Source of the DNA: Henricia sp. BOLD:AAB3569 | Lineage: Eukaryota > Echinodermata > Asteroidea > Spinulosida > Echinasteridae | DNA length: 64,000 nt | Direction of reading: 5' to 3' | Assembly (NCBI GenBank): GCA_037783545.1 | Contig: JBBELK010000482.1 | Location: forward strand, 62,001 to 126,000 | Part shown: positions 51,000 to 62,388 of the stretch, piece by piece | Layout of the letters: every line of letters starts with the position of its first letter | Position numbering within the stretch: position 1 is the first letter of the stretch | Notes under the pieces: model-generated | The model's input: only the letters and a program-made list of their open reading frames with translations | Told to the model about the DNA's origin: nothing | Database searches by the model: none | Position numbers and translations under genes: made by a program

Positions 51000-53900
51000 C
51001 TGTTAAAAGAAATTAACATTAACATTTTAAAGCCCATACCAGGGTTGTAGTTGAGTCCATCACAAGCCTTCACCACAAGTCCACCACAAGTCCCTGGGTC
51101 TTAAATCAAGTCATACGCTATTCAAATGAACTCCAACAAAGGCATTCTTTTGTGAGTGTTCATCTTTTGCTTCTTGTTACTGGCCTTGTGACGGACTTGT
51201 GCGGGACTTGTCACGGGCGCCTTGTGATTTTATCAACTCTGGACTTGTGATTTTATCGACTCTGCAGCCGATTTCACGAATCCTTACGCACTGCGTAAGC
51301 CCACTTGCGCAACTTTTTATTGCGTAAGCTGCGCAAAATTCCTGTGATAATTACACACAAGCTTAAGGGGCTTATGCCATTTTCAAAAGTTGCGCAAGCT
51401 ACACAATTTTTTGTGAAATCGGCTCTGGACTTGTGATAGACTTGCAATGATTCGACCCTAGATGATATCTTTTATAAGAAAAACGATAATTGAAGATGAA
51501 TCTATATAAATGCTTGTGCACATGTATTTATTTTACAAAGGCGCCCTCAATGAAACAAGCCCCCTGACTATCTGTTTTCCTGGAAGTACAGCCAGGGAAC
51601 CAGCATAAATAGGACGGTGGCTTTACACAATTTCTTGAAAGCATGGATACAGTTTTTGACTTATACACAGGTTGGTTTTTATCACACACATCCTAAATAA
51701 CACATAGATAAAGCGGTTTGTAAAAGTTTTCTAATCATGTAATCTATCTTTAACTGTACTTTTCCATAAACTAACCGATCATTTGACAGAACTCTTGGGG
51801 CTGTTTCCTCTCTCCTGTAGCCAAGACTTGTCTGCCGATATCCTCGAAGACTACCGGCCGAGCCTCCAAGTTCATCATGAGCATGGATTGGAGTTGCTTC
51901 TTAGCTCGGCTCAACTCAACCTTAAAATTAAACAAAACAATTCTTGAAATATCGATTCTTGATTCATAACAGTTGTTTATTGAATACAGTGAACAAGTGG
52001 CTAACAAGGCACTGATCAACCAATCACTTTGGAATCGTTTTCAAGTAAGGATGGGACGTTTAACTGGTTAAACCGTTTAACTGGTTAAACCGTTTAACTG
52101 GTTAAACCGTTTAACCGGTTAAACCGTTTAACCAGTTAAATCATTTAAAGAACAAAAAATGAAAAACCGGTTTTGCCGAATGTTTAAACAAAACTAAATT
52201 TTAAAGAATTTACAATAGTTTTCAGAGGGTTATTTGTAATGACTTCATGAAACTGAAATAAATTTATATGGGGTCGTAGTAAGATTTTGACAGATAAAGG
52301 TTCAATTATTATTTTGGGGGCTAGGGGTATTGTGTACATTGCACATGCATCTATCAACACAAACAGCCCTAGAAGTGCAGGAGCTTAGGGAGGCACTTCA
52401 GGCAGAGTGGTGCACCCTGCCTCAGTGGCTCTCAGGAAGGCTGGTGCAGTCAGCCTTGCCGTAAGAGGTGGTTAAATACGATACTTAACAATAAATGTTA
52501 CATCTCAATGGGTGCGTCTTGAAATTGGACACGAGTCTAAGAAAAGTGATCAAGTCATCCACCTCGTCAAATAAATTGGACACTTACTTTAAAAAAAAAA
52601 AAACTTCCACAAAATAAATGAGCCGTTACCTTGATTTGTAACATAACTTACTTCTTCAATGCGACCTGCCATGTTGACAAACTCGCGCACGATGACCTCA
52701 ACTAATTCTTTCACCTGTTTGAACAAAGAGAAATGGAACAAAATTAGGCATGGATTGGAACTATGTCGGGAAAGATTAAGTTTTAATGGCACTAATGCCC
52801 TCCACCCCCCAAAGATACCGTACACTCGCTAAAAGTTTATTTATTATTGGGAATTGTTTTTCAGACAATTACTGATAAATGCTTAAAATAAACAAGGTAA
52901 ATTATTATTTTTAATAAACCACTTCACTTTGTAATTGGTACTGACTTGTTCTGGGGGCAGAAAGAACATGCACTGACCTAAGTATACACAACATGTAATG
53001 AAAGCATTGCAACCTAACAGTGCCGAAAGAGAGGGGAGGGAGGGGGTGGGGAGAGGGTGGGAAATAGGGGATAGGGAAGGGGTATGAAGGGGGCGTTGGT
53101 GGGCATGGGGTGGCAGGAAAAAAAATTACTAAGCAAACTTAGCTGATAAAAATTACATCTGAAAGAACAAATGGCTGAAAATATTTTCATTTGCTCACCA
53201 TTCCTGGGTTTGCGCTGGCGTGAATACAGAAAATTCCTGTATCGTCATAACTGTGATGCAACGCGGTGGCGCTATACATCCAGTGGAAACGATTAAGGAC
53301 ATTAAGGTACAGTCGCGTGTACATGCCCTTGCCCGGTCCTCCAGCCGAAAACGACCCGCCACCGCCCATTAGCATGTTGAGCACGGAAAACGCGATGAAA
53401 TCGGGGTCCTTGTGACCGCATGACTCCAAACCGACAACCACGTGGGCTAGCTCGGGGATGGGAGTGCCTGGAGCTATGTTCGACATGTCGCGTTCCTCCT
53501 GTCACGAAAGAAAAAATGGCAGATAATTTTGAATTAGGAGAAAAATCTTGAACAATAAAGGCCAGTTTATACTTCACGTGAAAGAGGATGCGAACTCGAA
53601 TCTGACGTCAGGCATTTCACGGCAAGTTAAAACTAGTCCAACTTCCTGCAAATTTGCGGCTCAATAACTTTGCTGTGAAATTTGTATTTGCGTTCACTTT
53701 TGCGTGACCGGACCCGGGGACAAGTTCACAAAGGACGCATTGAACTCGTCTTAACTTTTGTGAAATCGATCCCAGGTCTCGGTGGTTAGTTGACAATTGG
53801 CACTAACTGGCGAGACCCGTTACTTGATTTAAATACATGGGGCTGATCTCACAAAGCACTAAGACGCGTCTTAGGAAGGGTCACATTGCCTTGGCCAGGC

Positions 53901-56900
53901 AAACCACCGACTATATTTTAGCAGATTAAAAATGCGTAATGCTGGATTTTGAAATAAGATAAGATTCCAATCCTTGAAAGTTACGGAATTGTAAATTTAA
54001 GAAACTTTGAAGAATTAATTTGTAAAACTAATTGATGACATTGTATGCAGATAGTATTTTTGTGATTTGTGGAAAATCTTCATTCAAGAAAAACAAAAGG
54101 TAAAACAAAAATCTACAAAGAAAAGATAATATATATTTCTTTTCTTACCCGTTCTAAACCGCCAACATACTGCGCTATCGACCGATCCACGCTTCGTTCC
54201 TTCCCAATGACGTCCGAATTCTCCCAAGACGGTCGATTCTCACCCCCAAAATACTCATTTGCATAATCGACCAGCCTATTGTGGTCCATACCAACACCGG
54301 CCAGTACTGTTCTCGCAGGGGTGTGATAGTTGTATAAGTACCGCTGTAGGGTGCTATAGTCCATGCGAGATATATTGTCTGGGGGGCATAGTTTTGGCAG
54401 ACCGAGGGTTGTGTTTCTGTACGCTGCCTGTGTGTTCAATTTGGAAAGAAAAAGTAGAGTCAGACATTTGTTCCTACCAAAGGGGAAATATTGTTGATAA
54501 AATGATTTCGGGTCAAATTTTACATTTTAGAAGCCCCTGAAATGCTGAATAAGTTTATGCACGATCTTTGCTACGTATGAAATTGTTTAGAAAGACATTA
54601 CTTTTGTTCATTTTGACGCATATTAATAAAAGGTAGCATTCTTCAACTTTCACAATTTCTACACGAAAACTTACAGAAAGAGCCCGCTGATTGAGGCATG
54701 TCACATGAAAAACACACAAGATGCAATATAGTGAAAACATAACAATAGACCTTATGCACGGCGGCCATGACAGAGGGCAGGTTTTCATATTCAAATGTGA
54801 CAATAGACCAACAAAGTGCCTACTCGTGCATGACGCACTGTGACAATGTGACTGCCCTCTATCATGGCCGCCGTGCATAAGGTCTATTAAAACTTTTTGG
54901 CAATTTTTGGCAAACTGCTGCAGTTTCTACCCCGTTTTTTTTATAGCTTACATGTAAAACAAAACCAAACGGTCAAAGTTACACAAATTTCAAACAAGTT
55001 GGAAAAAAACAGTAGTTTGCCTAATGTGACATCACAACATTTCTTATGAATATTCAAATTTCTTATGAATATTCAAATTTCTTATGAATATTCAAATTTA
55101 TTATGAATATTCAAATTTCTTATGAATATTCAAACTTTGGCATAAAAACCAACCAACATTTTTTTTTAGCTTACCTGGTGAATCATTTCAAGTAAGCTCG
55201 GTTCAGCATCTGGTCTAAAAGAAATGTCTTCTAGTTCAAACTGAATGGTTGTCCTGGCATCGTCGAACTGTATGGATGCCAACAAATTACAAATATAAGG
55301 ATCATCAATTTCAGTTACAAACTTCAAATTTTAGTTTAAAACTTACGAACACAATTTAATACTTATGGTTTATACGACAAACAAAAGCAAGCATGAAAGC
55401 AAAATTGAAGTCACAGCGAGTTTTTCGCACTGTAAATTCACAGAAATATTGACTAGTTTCAACTTGCAAGAATGTTCACCACGAAATGTTTAACCTCTAA
55501 TTTACATCAGATTCGTGTTCACTTTCGTGTCTAGTATGAACTGGTTTAAAATCACCAACTCAGAATTTTACCTCGGGATCTGTTAACTGAGGTTTGAGGA
55601 CAACTTGGGACAAGAGTTTAACAACTTCCGACAGACCACGTGTTTCGGCAGACACTCCGTAAATGAGTGTATCCCTGCAATAAAAAAAGGACCATGTTAC
55701 AATATTGCAGAAAAGTTTTAAAAACTACGAGTAGATGCATACGGTTAAGTTTATGCTGTATAACTGCTGTGAGTTGATAGTTGTAAAAAAACTAACATGT
55801 CGCGTCAGTAATGCCAGCAAAACGTGTTTGCTATAAGGGCCCTGAAATGCTAAATAACTTGAAGCTCAGTTTTTGCTGCATATGAAGGATTAATTATTTA
55901 GAAAGACAATACTACTGTTCATTTTGATGCCCCTTATTAAAAGGTGGAATTTTTCAAATTTGAAAATTTCTTCACAGAGGGCGCTGTTTGGGCATGTCAC
56001 TTTTGGAACACACAGCAGAAAAGCAAAGAAAAAACATAAGACTTCAAACTGGAATTGTGGAAAATTGCTGCAGTTTCCAGCCTTAGTTTTTTAATGGCTT
56101 ACAACAGGCAACATTATTTAGAAAGACAATACTACTGTTCATTTTGATGCCCCTTATTAAAAGGTGGAATTTTTCCAATTTTCAGTTTCCAGCCATAGTT
56201 TTTTCATGGCTTACAACAGGCAACCTGTAGAATAAACCCAAACAATCATAGGTATCAAAAGTTTCAGCAAGTTGGAGAAAATACTGAAATCTTTTGTGCG
56301 TAGTTGAATGAGATTTTCCTGTGTTTGCCTCATGTGACATCACAACTTTGCTCATGAATATGTAAATCATTAGTATAAAAATCAAAAACCTTGATTTTAA
56401 CCATAAATCAACTTCCCTTTAAAGATATATAACAAGATTGGAAAACTGTTAGAAACGGTTTTATCTCCATGTGTGATTGAGGATGTGTATGATAAAAACC
56501 AACCCGTGTACAAGTCAGCTCAGTACCTCATCTACGTTCAGAAAAAATAATGAAAACGTTGGGCTACTGCATATCCTGTGTACACAGGCTTTAAAACTTG
56601 AGCAGCAGTTAATACCTGGACGATTGACAGTCACAGATGCCTCCATATTTCTCTAATTCTTGCAGGATGTGATCTCTGTTTCTGTACAGCTCCGTCGACT
56701 ATGCCAAAAAAAAGAAGACAAAACTAAAATGTTTGTGCATATTGTTTCAGTTACGAAGTCGGCTTTTCCACAAGATGAATTTTTATTTTTTTATTTTTTT
56801 TAAAATCTAAGTCATCAGACAATTTTATGTTGGTTGACATACAAAGTACAACAAAAATAAATAAATAAATAAAATTACAAAATATGAAATATATTATACT

Positions 56901-59197
56901 TACTCCAAAAGCAAGCCTTTCGAGAAAATGTGAAATGCCGTTTGTGTATGTGGCCTCGTACCTTGAACCAGAGTCAATGAGAACTAAATAGAAAGAACGA
57001 ACCCAAAGAAAAAAGCACAACATAGCAATGACTCTCTTTTACAAATACTCAAATTTGGGGTTGCAGGTTTGATACTGGCCGAGGTATCTGTGCCCTTGAG
57101 CAAGGCACTTAAACACAATTGCTCCATCCTTCGGAAGGGATGTAAAGCTGTTGGTGGAGTGTGTTGTGTACACACTTAAAAGATCCCAAAGCACTCTTTT
57201 CTGAAGAGCAATAGTGTCTCTGGATATCGGCTGCCGATGGCGCCACCCAACTATGTATCTCGGTGTTTAAGTGGAAAACACTTGGCTTTGTAAAACCCAT
57301 ATGTGGATCTTTCCACAGTAAAGGGGGCATTTTGGCAACACAGACCATATTTTCGAGGAAATACCTTCGTCTGGTCCCAAAATAAAAGAAATACATTTCA
57401 GTTGTTCTGAAGAGATAACTTAGGCCCAAAGGGGGTTACAAATAGTGTTACAACAAATCTTTCTAAAAGCCCCGTGTACAAATTCCCAATATACGCTCGT
57501 AACTGGGACGGCCTAAAATGTAACAATTGTCCGTCCCGGTTACGCGCGTATATTGGAAAATTTGTATAGGGTTTTTAGGAAGGCATTTTGTCACACTATT
57601 TGTAACCCTTTTTGGGCCTAAGTTATCTCTTCAAAACAACTGAAACTTATTTCTTTATTTTGAGACCAGACAAAGGTATTTTCTTGAAAATATGGTATGT
57701 GTTGCCAAAATGCCCCCTTCACTGTGGAAAGACTCACATACATGTATTATGTGCAGTGCACGTGAACATATCCGTACGGAATATGTGCTATATAAATGTA
57801 ATAACTAATATAATATCCTTTAATATCCTTTAATGAATTGAATTAAAACTTGCCTCCTATAGTGCAAAACTGGCCAAACTTGTTCATGGATGCGACTCGT
57901 AGCCCATTGTCTAACGTGGTAACTTGTGTATCCTGTGATTGGTTGGAGACGGCCGCGTAGATCGGTTGAGGCACACCCGGTAAAGGCTGCGTCAACGGGA
58001 CATTGCTAGCGTTGCCCGCATCAGCGCTACAGAAATTGCGTCGTCCTAGACAATTTTTCAGCCTTGAAGGAAAAAATGTTTGGGGGAGGGGGAGGGGGAG
58101 GGAAACGGAGAGGAGGACGTGGTGGTTTAATCTAGCCTTTTCTAGGCTAAATGATAATTTTCTCAGAAAGAATTGATGACGAAGCTGATCATGAAAATAA
58201 CTTATAAAATATTCAGGTATTTTTTTCATATACATTGAACACGGATTTGGGTAAATTTATTTATTGGAATCGATAGCTTATTCAATTCTAAGATATACTT
58301 CCCACTGACACTTCCGTCGCAAATGTTGCATTTCTGGGATAAATAAATGATAAAATTAGGCCTACTGCATAAAGTAATGCACAAAATGACGCGGCGAGCG
58401 GTCTGTGCGTAAGCGCGACAACAGAGGGCGCTGCGCGCACGCGTGAATGGTTATCTTGTGCACTAACTGAAGGCAATTTTTGAAGAAGAAAATGTGATTT
58501 TTCTACAGAAAAGCAACATTTGTGACAAAAGTGTAAGTGGGAAGTAAGTATATCTTAAAATTACATTTAACATTATGTGTTGATTCCAGGAGGTAATTTC
58601 CTTAAAATCTTTGTTCAATGTATACGAAAAAAATACCAATATTCACAATCAACTTTTTAAAAATGCATATCAGCTGCCCTCTCAACGGGTGTCGTTGAAA
58701 CCCGGAGGTCGGAGGTAACCCGGAGGTAGAATGTTTTGTGACCGTGTAGTACATGCTACAAGTACAACCTACCTCCGGCTTGTTATTTTAATACCGCGTA
58801 GCTCCGGAGCCACCGTTAACGCACCAACTACACGTTAGCAAACAATTCTACCTCCGGGTACCTTTAGGTACCTCCGACCACCTCCGACCTCCGGATTTTA
58901 TAAATTTCCCCTCTCAACACTACACAGCCGGCCCCCTGCCGCCTCCTGTGCACCGCGCCCCCAACTCCCCACCGCCACCACTTTCTGAGTTGACGTCTCG
59001 TCCCGTACGTCTGGCGACATAAATAAATTTGTAAAAATCTCGGTTTTATCAATGCAAACAAAATACAAGAAGATTCCTTAAACCAAATAGAGCATTCTCT
59101 TTGCTTTAAACATGTGGCCAAACCTGTGTCCGATCGCTCTGGATTCAGAAACGCGAGCACAGCTCTCCGCCACTCTTTTCACCATGCGGGTCGCCAT
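50824..59197 (-). CDS. PMPCA: Mitochondrial-processing peptidase subunit alpha (11 exons)
   Basis: This is the non-catalytic subunit of the matrix peptidase that removes presequences from imported proteins; it works as a heterodimer with the beta subunit. The joined exons give 1605 nt (534 aa; human about 525). The N-terminus [20 protein letters not shown] is basic and amphipathic, as expected for a mitochondrial targeting signal. Core motifs: [39 protein letters not shown] (about 99-118), [16 protein letters not shown], the substrate-binding glycine-rich loop [16 protein letters not shown] (about 351-366), [20 protein letters not shown], and [20 protein letters not shown]. The beta-type zinc site HxxEH is absent (HFLER instead), which marks the alpha subunit. 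The first ATG (59197) has a good context (aaaATGG); a second ATG four codons on is also in frame. Intron 2 begins with GC. Confidence 0.97.
51266..51424. mobile_element. MITE 'cgatttcacgaa' inside another repeat
   Basis: Ends gccgatttcacgaatcctta and ttttttgtgaaatcggc are inverted. It interrupts a 'cacaagtcc' repeat (51045-51450) whose empty form is at 60687-60860. Confidence 0.75.
51776..51920 (-). CDS. PMPCA: PMPCA exon 10
   Basis: [20 protein letters not shown], then [19 protein letters not shown] and QPQEFCQMI; donor ATCG|GTTAGT, phase 1. Confidence 0.95.
52051..52145. repeat. Tandem repeat of a palindromic 17-mer
   Basis: Five copies of gtttaactggttaaacc, each close to its own reverse complement. 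In a PMPCA intron. Confidence 0.8.
52652..52714 (-). CDS. PMPCA: PMPCA exon 9
   Basis: [21 protein letters not shown]; 21 codons, phase 0. Confidence 0.93.
53199..53498 (-). CDS. PMPCA: PMPCA exon 8: glycine-rich loop
   Basis: [20 protein letters not shown] ... [19 protein letters not shown] ... [15 protein letters not shown]; 100 codons, phase 0. The glycine-rich loop binds presequences. Confidence 0.97.
54149..54427 (-). CDS. PMPCA: PMPCA exon 7
   Basis: [15 protein letters not shown] ... [19 protein letters not shown] ... [11 protein letters not shown]; 93 codons, phase 0. AAYR, VLAGVG and AQY-GG are family hallmarks. Confidence 0.96.
54746..54889. mobile_element. MITE with 'gcggccatgaca' TIRs, complete copy
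   Basis: Near-perfect inverted ends (atagaccttatgcacggcgg / ccgccgtgcataaggtctat). Relatives at 15828-15966 and, one-sided, 20995-21120. Confidence 0.8.
55037..55133. repeat. Tandem repeat, 19-base unit
   Basis: Five copies of cttatgaatattcaaattt, one with a single change. In a PMPCA intron. Confidence 0.85.
55175..55267 (-). CDS. PMPCA: PMPCA exon 6
   Basis: [20 protein letters not shown] then [11 protein letters not shown]; 31 codons, phase 0. Confidence 0.94.
55572..55674 (-). CDS. PMPCA: PMPCA exon 5
   Basis: [20 protein letters not shown] and on to KPQLTDPE; phase 0 at the donor (GAG|GTAAAA). Confidence 0.94.
56616..56698 (-). CDS. PMPCA: PMPCA exon 4
   Basis: [20 protein letters not shown] then ICDCQSSR; donor TCCAG|GTATTA, phase 2. 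Confidence 0.94.
56904..56983 (-). CDS. PMPCA: PMPCA exon 3
   Basis: [20 protein letters not shown] then LERLAFG. It holds the degenerate HxxEH site (HFLER). Acceptor atttag|TT, donor GGA|GTAAGT. Confidence 0.94.
57305..57739. mobile_element. TIR element 'tttccacggtaaaggggg', complete copy
   Basis: Both arms present (tctttccacagtaaaggggg ... ccccttcactgtggaaaga), with core cgtcccggttacgcgcg. It lies in PMPCA intron 2. Confidence 0.75.
57854..58062 (-). CDS. PMPCA: PMPCA exon 2 (GC donor)
   Basis: It carries [13 protein letters not shown] and [19 protein letters not shown]. It must end after GGA G to join exon 3 in frame, which makes the donor G|GCAAGT, the classic GC-AG form. Confidence 0.93.
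58213..58639. mobile_element. TIR element with GCGCGC core, copy 3
   Basis: Same TIRs and core as copies 1 and 2, in PMPCA intron 1. Confidence 0.8.
58690..58898. repeat. Foldback 'cggaggtcggaggtacc'
   Basis: Left ggtcggaggtaacccggagg pairs with right cctccgggtacctttagg / cctccgacctccgg. Confidence 0.65.
59124..59197 (-). CDS. PMPCA: PMPCA exon 1: presequence
   Basis: [19 protein letters not shown]..., Arg/Lys-rich with no acidic cluster; donor CACAG|GTTTGG, phase 2, matching exon 2. Confidence 0.82.
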
Positions 59198-59284
59198 TTT
59201 GATTTCAGAAATCGTCGTGTTGACCAAACCAAACGAGGGCGCTAGACAACTTTATCGTACGTACGCGGGCGCGTCCGTGATCAT

Positions 59285-59317
59285 GGGGCGGGGGAAACTG
59301 GGCGGGGTCGTGATTGG
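59285..59317 (-). promoter_or_regulatory. PMPCA promoter: GC boxes and CCAAT box
   Basis: About 90-120 bases upstream of the ATG, the minus strand has CCAAT (ACGCCAATCA region, 59312-59317) and two C-rich GC boxes (ggcgggg at 59301-59307, ggggcggggg near 59285). No TATA box is seen. This fits a housekeeping promoter. Confidence 0.5.
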
Positions 59318-59836
59318 CGTAACATCCCATCCGAACGATGGGATTATCTTTTACCAGAAACAATCCTTGGTCTAATACACATCTTAAAAGGATCGTTGCT
59401 TTGGACTGGTGTACAAAAATGAAATAGTAGAATATAAAGATTCACGGAAAATGTCTCACGGCTACCTTATACAACTTGCTCCTCACTTTCCAATATGCCA
59501 AAGTAAAGAGGAAGAAGTATATATTTATTACCCCAAAAGTGTGGAGCAAGCCCTCCAAGAGCGGGAAAACACAATTTTTACTATAAACGGCACACCTCGG
59601 CATAAAACATTTGCAATTGTCACAAATTATCATTTTTATTTAATGCTTGTTTAATTGTATCGACATATAGGATGGATGGTCTTCAAGACAGATAAATTAA
59701 TATGCTGAAACAAAAAATTAAATAGATTACAAATGAACGTAAGTTTGCCCGTGAGTGATAATATAACATTCAATGTATAATTTGTAATTAAATCGTTATA
59801 TAATATCCTTTGTCAAACATGGCGTACGTTTGTATA

Positions 59837-60092
59837 TGGATCATTCTATAAATTTGGAGTCCAACGTGTGACATTTTTCTGTCCCGTTACACCTGACATA
59901 CTGCTATTTGCCATACAAGTATTATTAAAAATGCCTTCAAACTATATTTTTATGAATTGTATTTTATGTAATCACTCTTTGAAATAGGCATTTAAAGAAG
60001 GCATTTAAAGAATATGTCCTGAATTTACAAAATACAACATTTTACAAGATGTCAGATGTAAAAGTGGACCCCAAATTTATAGAATGACCCAT
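59837..60092. mobile_element. MITE 'ttccataaatttggggtcc', copy 2
   Basis: Same ends and body (ctgtcccgttacacctgac, gccttcaaactatattttta), with internal duplication of gcatttaaagaa. Confidence 0.8.
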
Positions 60093-60337
60093 ATCTAAAT
60101 CTTGTTTAAAATGCAAATCAATGATTTCTATATAGTTGTTAAGTTTTTGCCTTTTCAATACAACTCTGTTACAATGACGTCACAGTTTAGTTACATGTGT
60201 GCTTTCCCATGGCCCTCCAACTGGTTCCCAGTCACTCTCATTAAGTCTCATAGAAATGCGCACATGTAAGCAAAGCGAGACGTCATCGTGTTTTAGCACC
60301 GAGCTCAGTGTGTATTAGCGCTCAGTGTGTTTTAGGT

Positions 60338-60343
60338 TTTATT
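60338..60343 (-). terminator. Polyadenylation signal AATAAA
   Basis: A canonical AATAAA on the minus strand lies about 8 bases after the stop codon of the small secreted protein, implying a very short 3' UTR unless a later signal is used. Confidence 0.6.
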
Positions 60344-60350
60344 GAAGATC

Positions 60351-60512
60351 TTAGTTCAAGATAATCGGAATCGAAGGGTCTAAGCCGCCTTCCTTCTCCG
60401 TGCTCGAGCTGTCGTACAAGACAGGAACGTAAGTGGAATCGCTCGAACTTGAAACATCGATTGGTGGTTTAATGTCGTCACAGGACATCTCGGCTATTTG
60501 GGAAAGTAGGAC
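60351..60512 (-). CDS. Small secreted protein, exon 2
   Basis: VLLSQIAEMSCDDIKPP, then a Ser-rich acidic tail and TAA (60351-60353). Acceptor tatgcag|GTC in phase 0. Confidence 0.74.
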   Translation of the reverse strand, partial: VLLSQIAEMSCDDIKPPIDVSSSSDSTYVPVLYDSSSTEKEGGLDPSIPIILN

Positions 60513-61782
60513 CTGCATAAAAAGAGACAAATGGATAAGAAAACTCTCCGTAAAATTATAATATTATTTACAATAATCCAAAATGTTACTTCACGAGTTG
60601 ACAAGAAAGACTTTAATACTCAAAGTGTTGATAGAAATGGCAATAAGCACAACTAATTTTTGTACCTAAGAGCGCTCTTATTTCAGGGTTGTAGTCGAGC
60701 CATCACAAGTCCATCACGTGCACAAGTCCATGGGTCTTAATTCAAGTCACAAGCTATTCAAATGAACTCCAACAAAGGCATCCTTTTGTGCGTGTTTATT
60801 ATTTGCTTCTTGTTACTGGACTTATGACAGACTTGTGATAGACTCGACTACAACCCCGTCTTATTTTAGGTAGTTTTGATTAACGAATTAATTTTGGGGC
60901 AGTCGGGTTGGCGTAGCGGTTCTTTCCTCGCCTTTCACCTCTGGCGTCCCGGGCTCGAATCCGGGGCATGTGGATTGGGTTTCAGTCCCTATACTTGACC
61001 GCGTGGGTTTTCCCTGGGGATTTCTCTGGGGGTTTTCTTCACACTTCTAAAACTGCAACTCCTTCTTCGTCATCTCAAGTTGATAATAAAGTAATATGGC
61101 ATAAAGGGCCTTAGTTGCCGAAGATGCCATAAAATTAACAACAACAACGAATTACTTGCACTTATATGGGATCAGCCATGATTGCTTTTTGCATGCAGGA
61201 AAAAAGAGGTTTTAGATTGAAGTTACTTGCCCATCAAAGCTCAATCGAATTATATAGGAAAAAAATATCATTAAACAGTTTTGAGAAGTCGGGCATCTCT
61301 TAAACGGACTTCCTGAATCATGAAGTTTTCAAGTGGTTGGTCTGTGCGTTGTGAGCAGAAAACCTCTTATAATCCCGCGAAATTTCAATTTAATCGTATT
61401 TAAACTTTCTCAAATTATTTTATTCCTCAAAGACTAAACAACTCCTTTTCAAAAATGAGCCAAAAACAAGTGAATCATTACTTATTTCTTCGTGAAACTC
61501 ACATTTAATCTTTGTAAAACTGAGACCTCTTATACGTACCTTTTTATCTTCATGGAGTTTGTCACAAGTGATTTCAGGAATGATGTTCTGAGGACTGGTT
61601 TCTTGAAGCAGTTCGCCTTTCCGGTCGAGTTTCTCGAGAACTTGCCGCAGCGGGTTTTTGTCGGGTGAGTTGGCCCGGACGCGGCGCCAAGCCTGTGCCC
61701 TCTCAGCCCGTGCTTCGGTGGATGAGGGCATTCCGAGTGATATCAGAACAACGACGAAGACGAAAACTAGGTCTACTTTCAT
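60351..61782 (-). CDS. Small secreted protein of unknown function (2 exons, 134 aa)
   Basis: Exon 1 (61540-61782) encodes a clear signal peptide (MKVDLVFVFVVVLISLG), a likely cleavage after SSTEA, and a basic, helix-prone segment (ARAERAQAWRRVRANS ... LRQVLEKLDRKGELLQE). The donor is AAG|GTACGT, phase 0. Exon 2 (60351-60512) adds a second Cys and an acidic, Ser-rich tail ending IPIILN and TAA. Two Cys (ITCDKL and EMSCDD) are 20 residues apart and could form one disulphide. Arg and Lys-Arg sites would allow pro-protein cleavage, so a peptide-hormone precursor is possible, but I recognise no family. An AATAAA follows the stop. Confidence 0.72.
60896..61148 (+). mobile_element. tRNA-derived SINE, near full length
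   Basis: A box TGGCGTAGCGGT (60909-60920), B box GGGCTCGAATCC (60951-60962) at tRNA-like spacing, a constant body (aaactgcaactccttcttcg) and an (aac)n tail. It lies in the intron of the small secreted gene. Confidence 0.8.
61540..61782 (-). CDS. Small secreted protein, exon 1
   Basis: Signal peptide and basic helical part, 81 codons. Start chosen at the first in-frame ATG, directly before the hydrophobic run. Confidence 0.74.
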
Positions 61783-62161
61783 CTTGAAAGATTCGGAATC
61801 GACAGTAATCGACGCAAAATTTAAAGTGAAAAATCTTGCCTATAGAAACACTTTAAGCACTATAGTTGATGTGTCCAGTCGTTAACTTCCGAAGTTCGCC
61901 TTAAATAGCCTTCAGATATTGCTGTTGATGTATAAATCGATCAATTTAATAAAAAATGTGCAGAATATTTAGGACAAGGCGCCAGTGTAACATCATAATT
62001 AAAATAGCAAACATCAACGCTGTGGACACTGTTTACTGTTGGTTGCAGTTGGTAATTTTTGGCAATTATATTCGAATTTGTTAATATTGTAGCTATTTTA
62101 ACAGCTGTGTACACCACACGGGCTCAAATATTAGCAATTTGCGAGTTCCGCATAGACGGCA

Positions 62162-62388
62162 TCTGGTGTACTGACGTACTTCGTTTCACACGAAAACTCA
62201 GTATCCCCTTGACCGGACTAAATGTTTGTTGCTATGTGGTGTACGCGACAGGGGTGAAGTACAGAATGGCATAAAGCACTGCAGACTGTTGGTTGCTATG
62301 CAATGGCCTGCACCACGTAGCAACAACAGTATAGTATGTGACGTTCTAAACTGCACCTCCATTTGAAAGTAAATAATTCGGGGTACCA
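62162..62388. mobile_element. Dispersed element 'cttgaccagactaaat', copy 2
   Basis: Shares ttgaccggactaaatgtttg and gcaccacgtagcaacaacag with 47128-47362. Confidence 0.7.

Noticed and set aside
59112..59375. 87-codon plus-strand open frame over the PMPCA first exon
   Set aside because: It is antisense to the PMPCA presequence and promoter and has no recognisable features.
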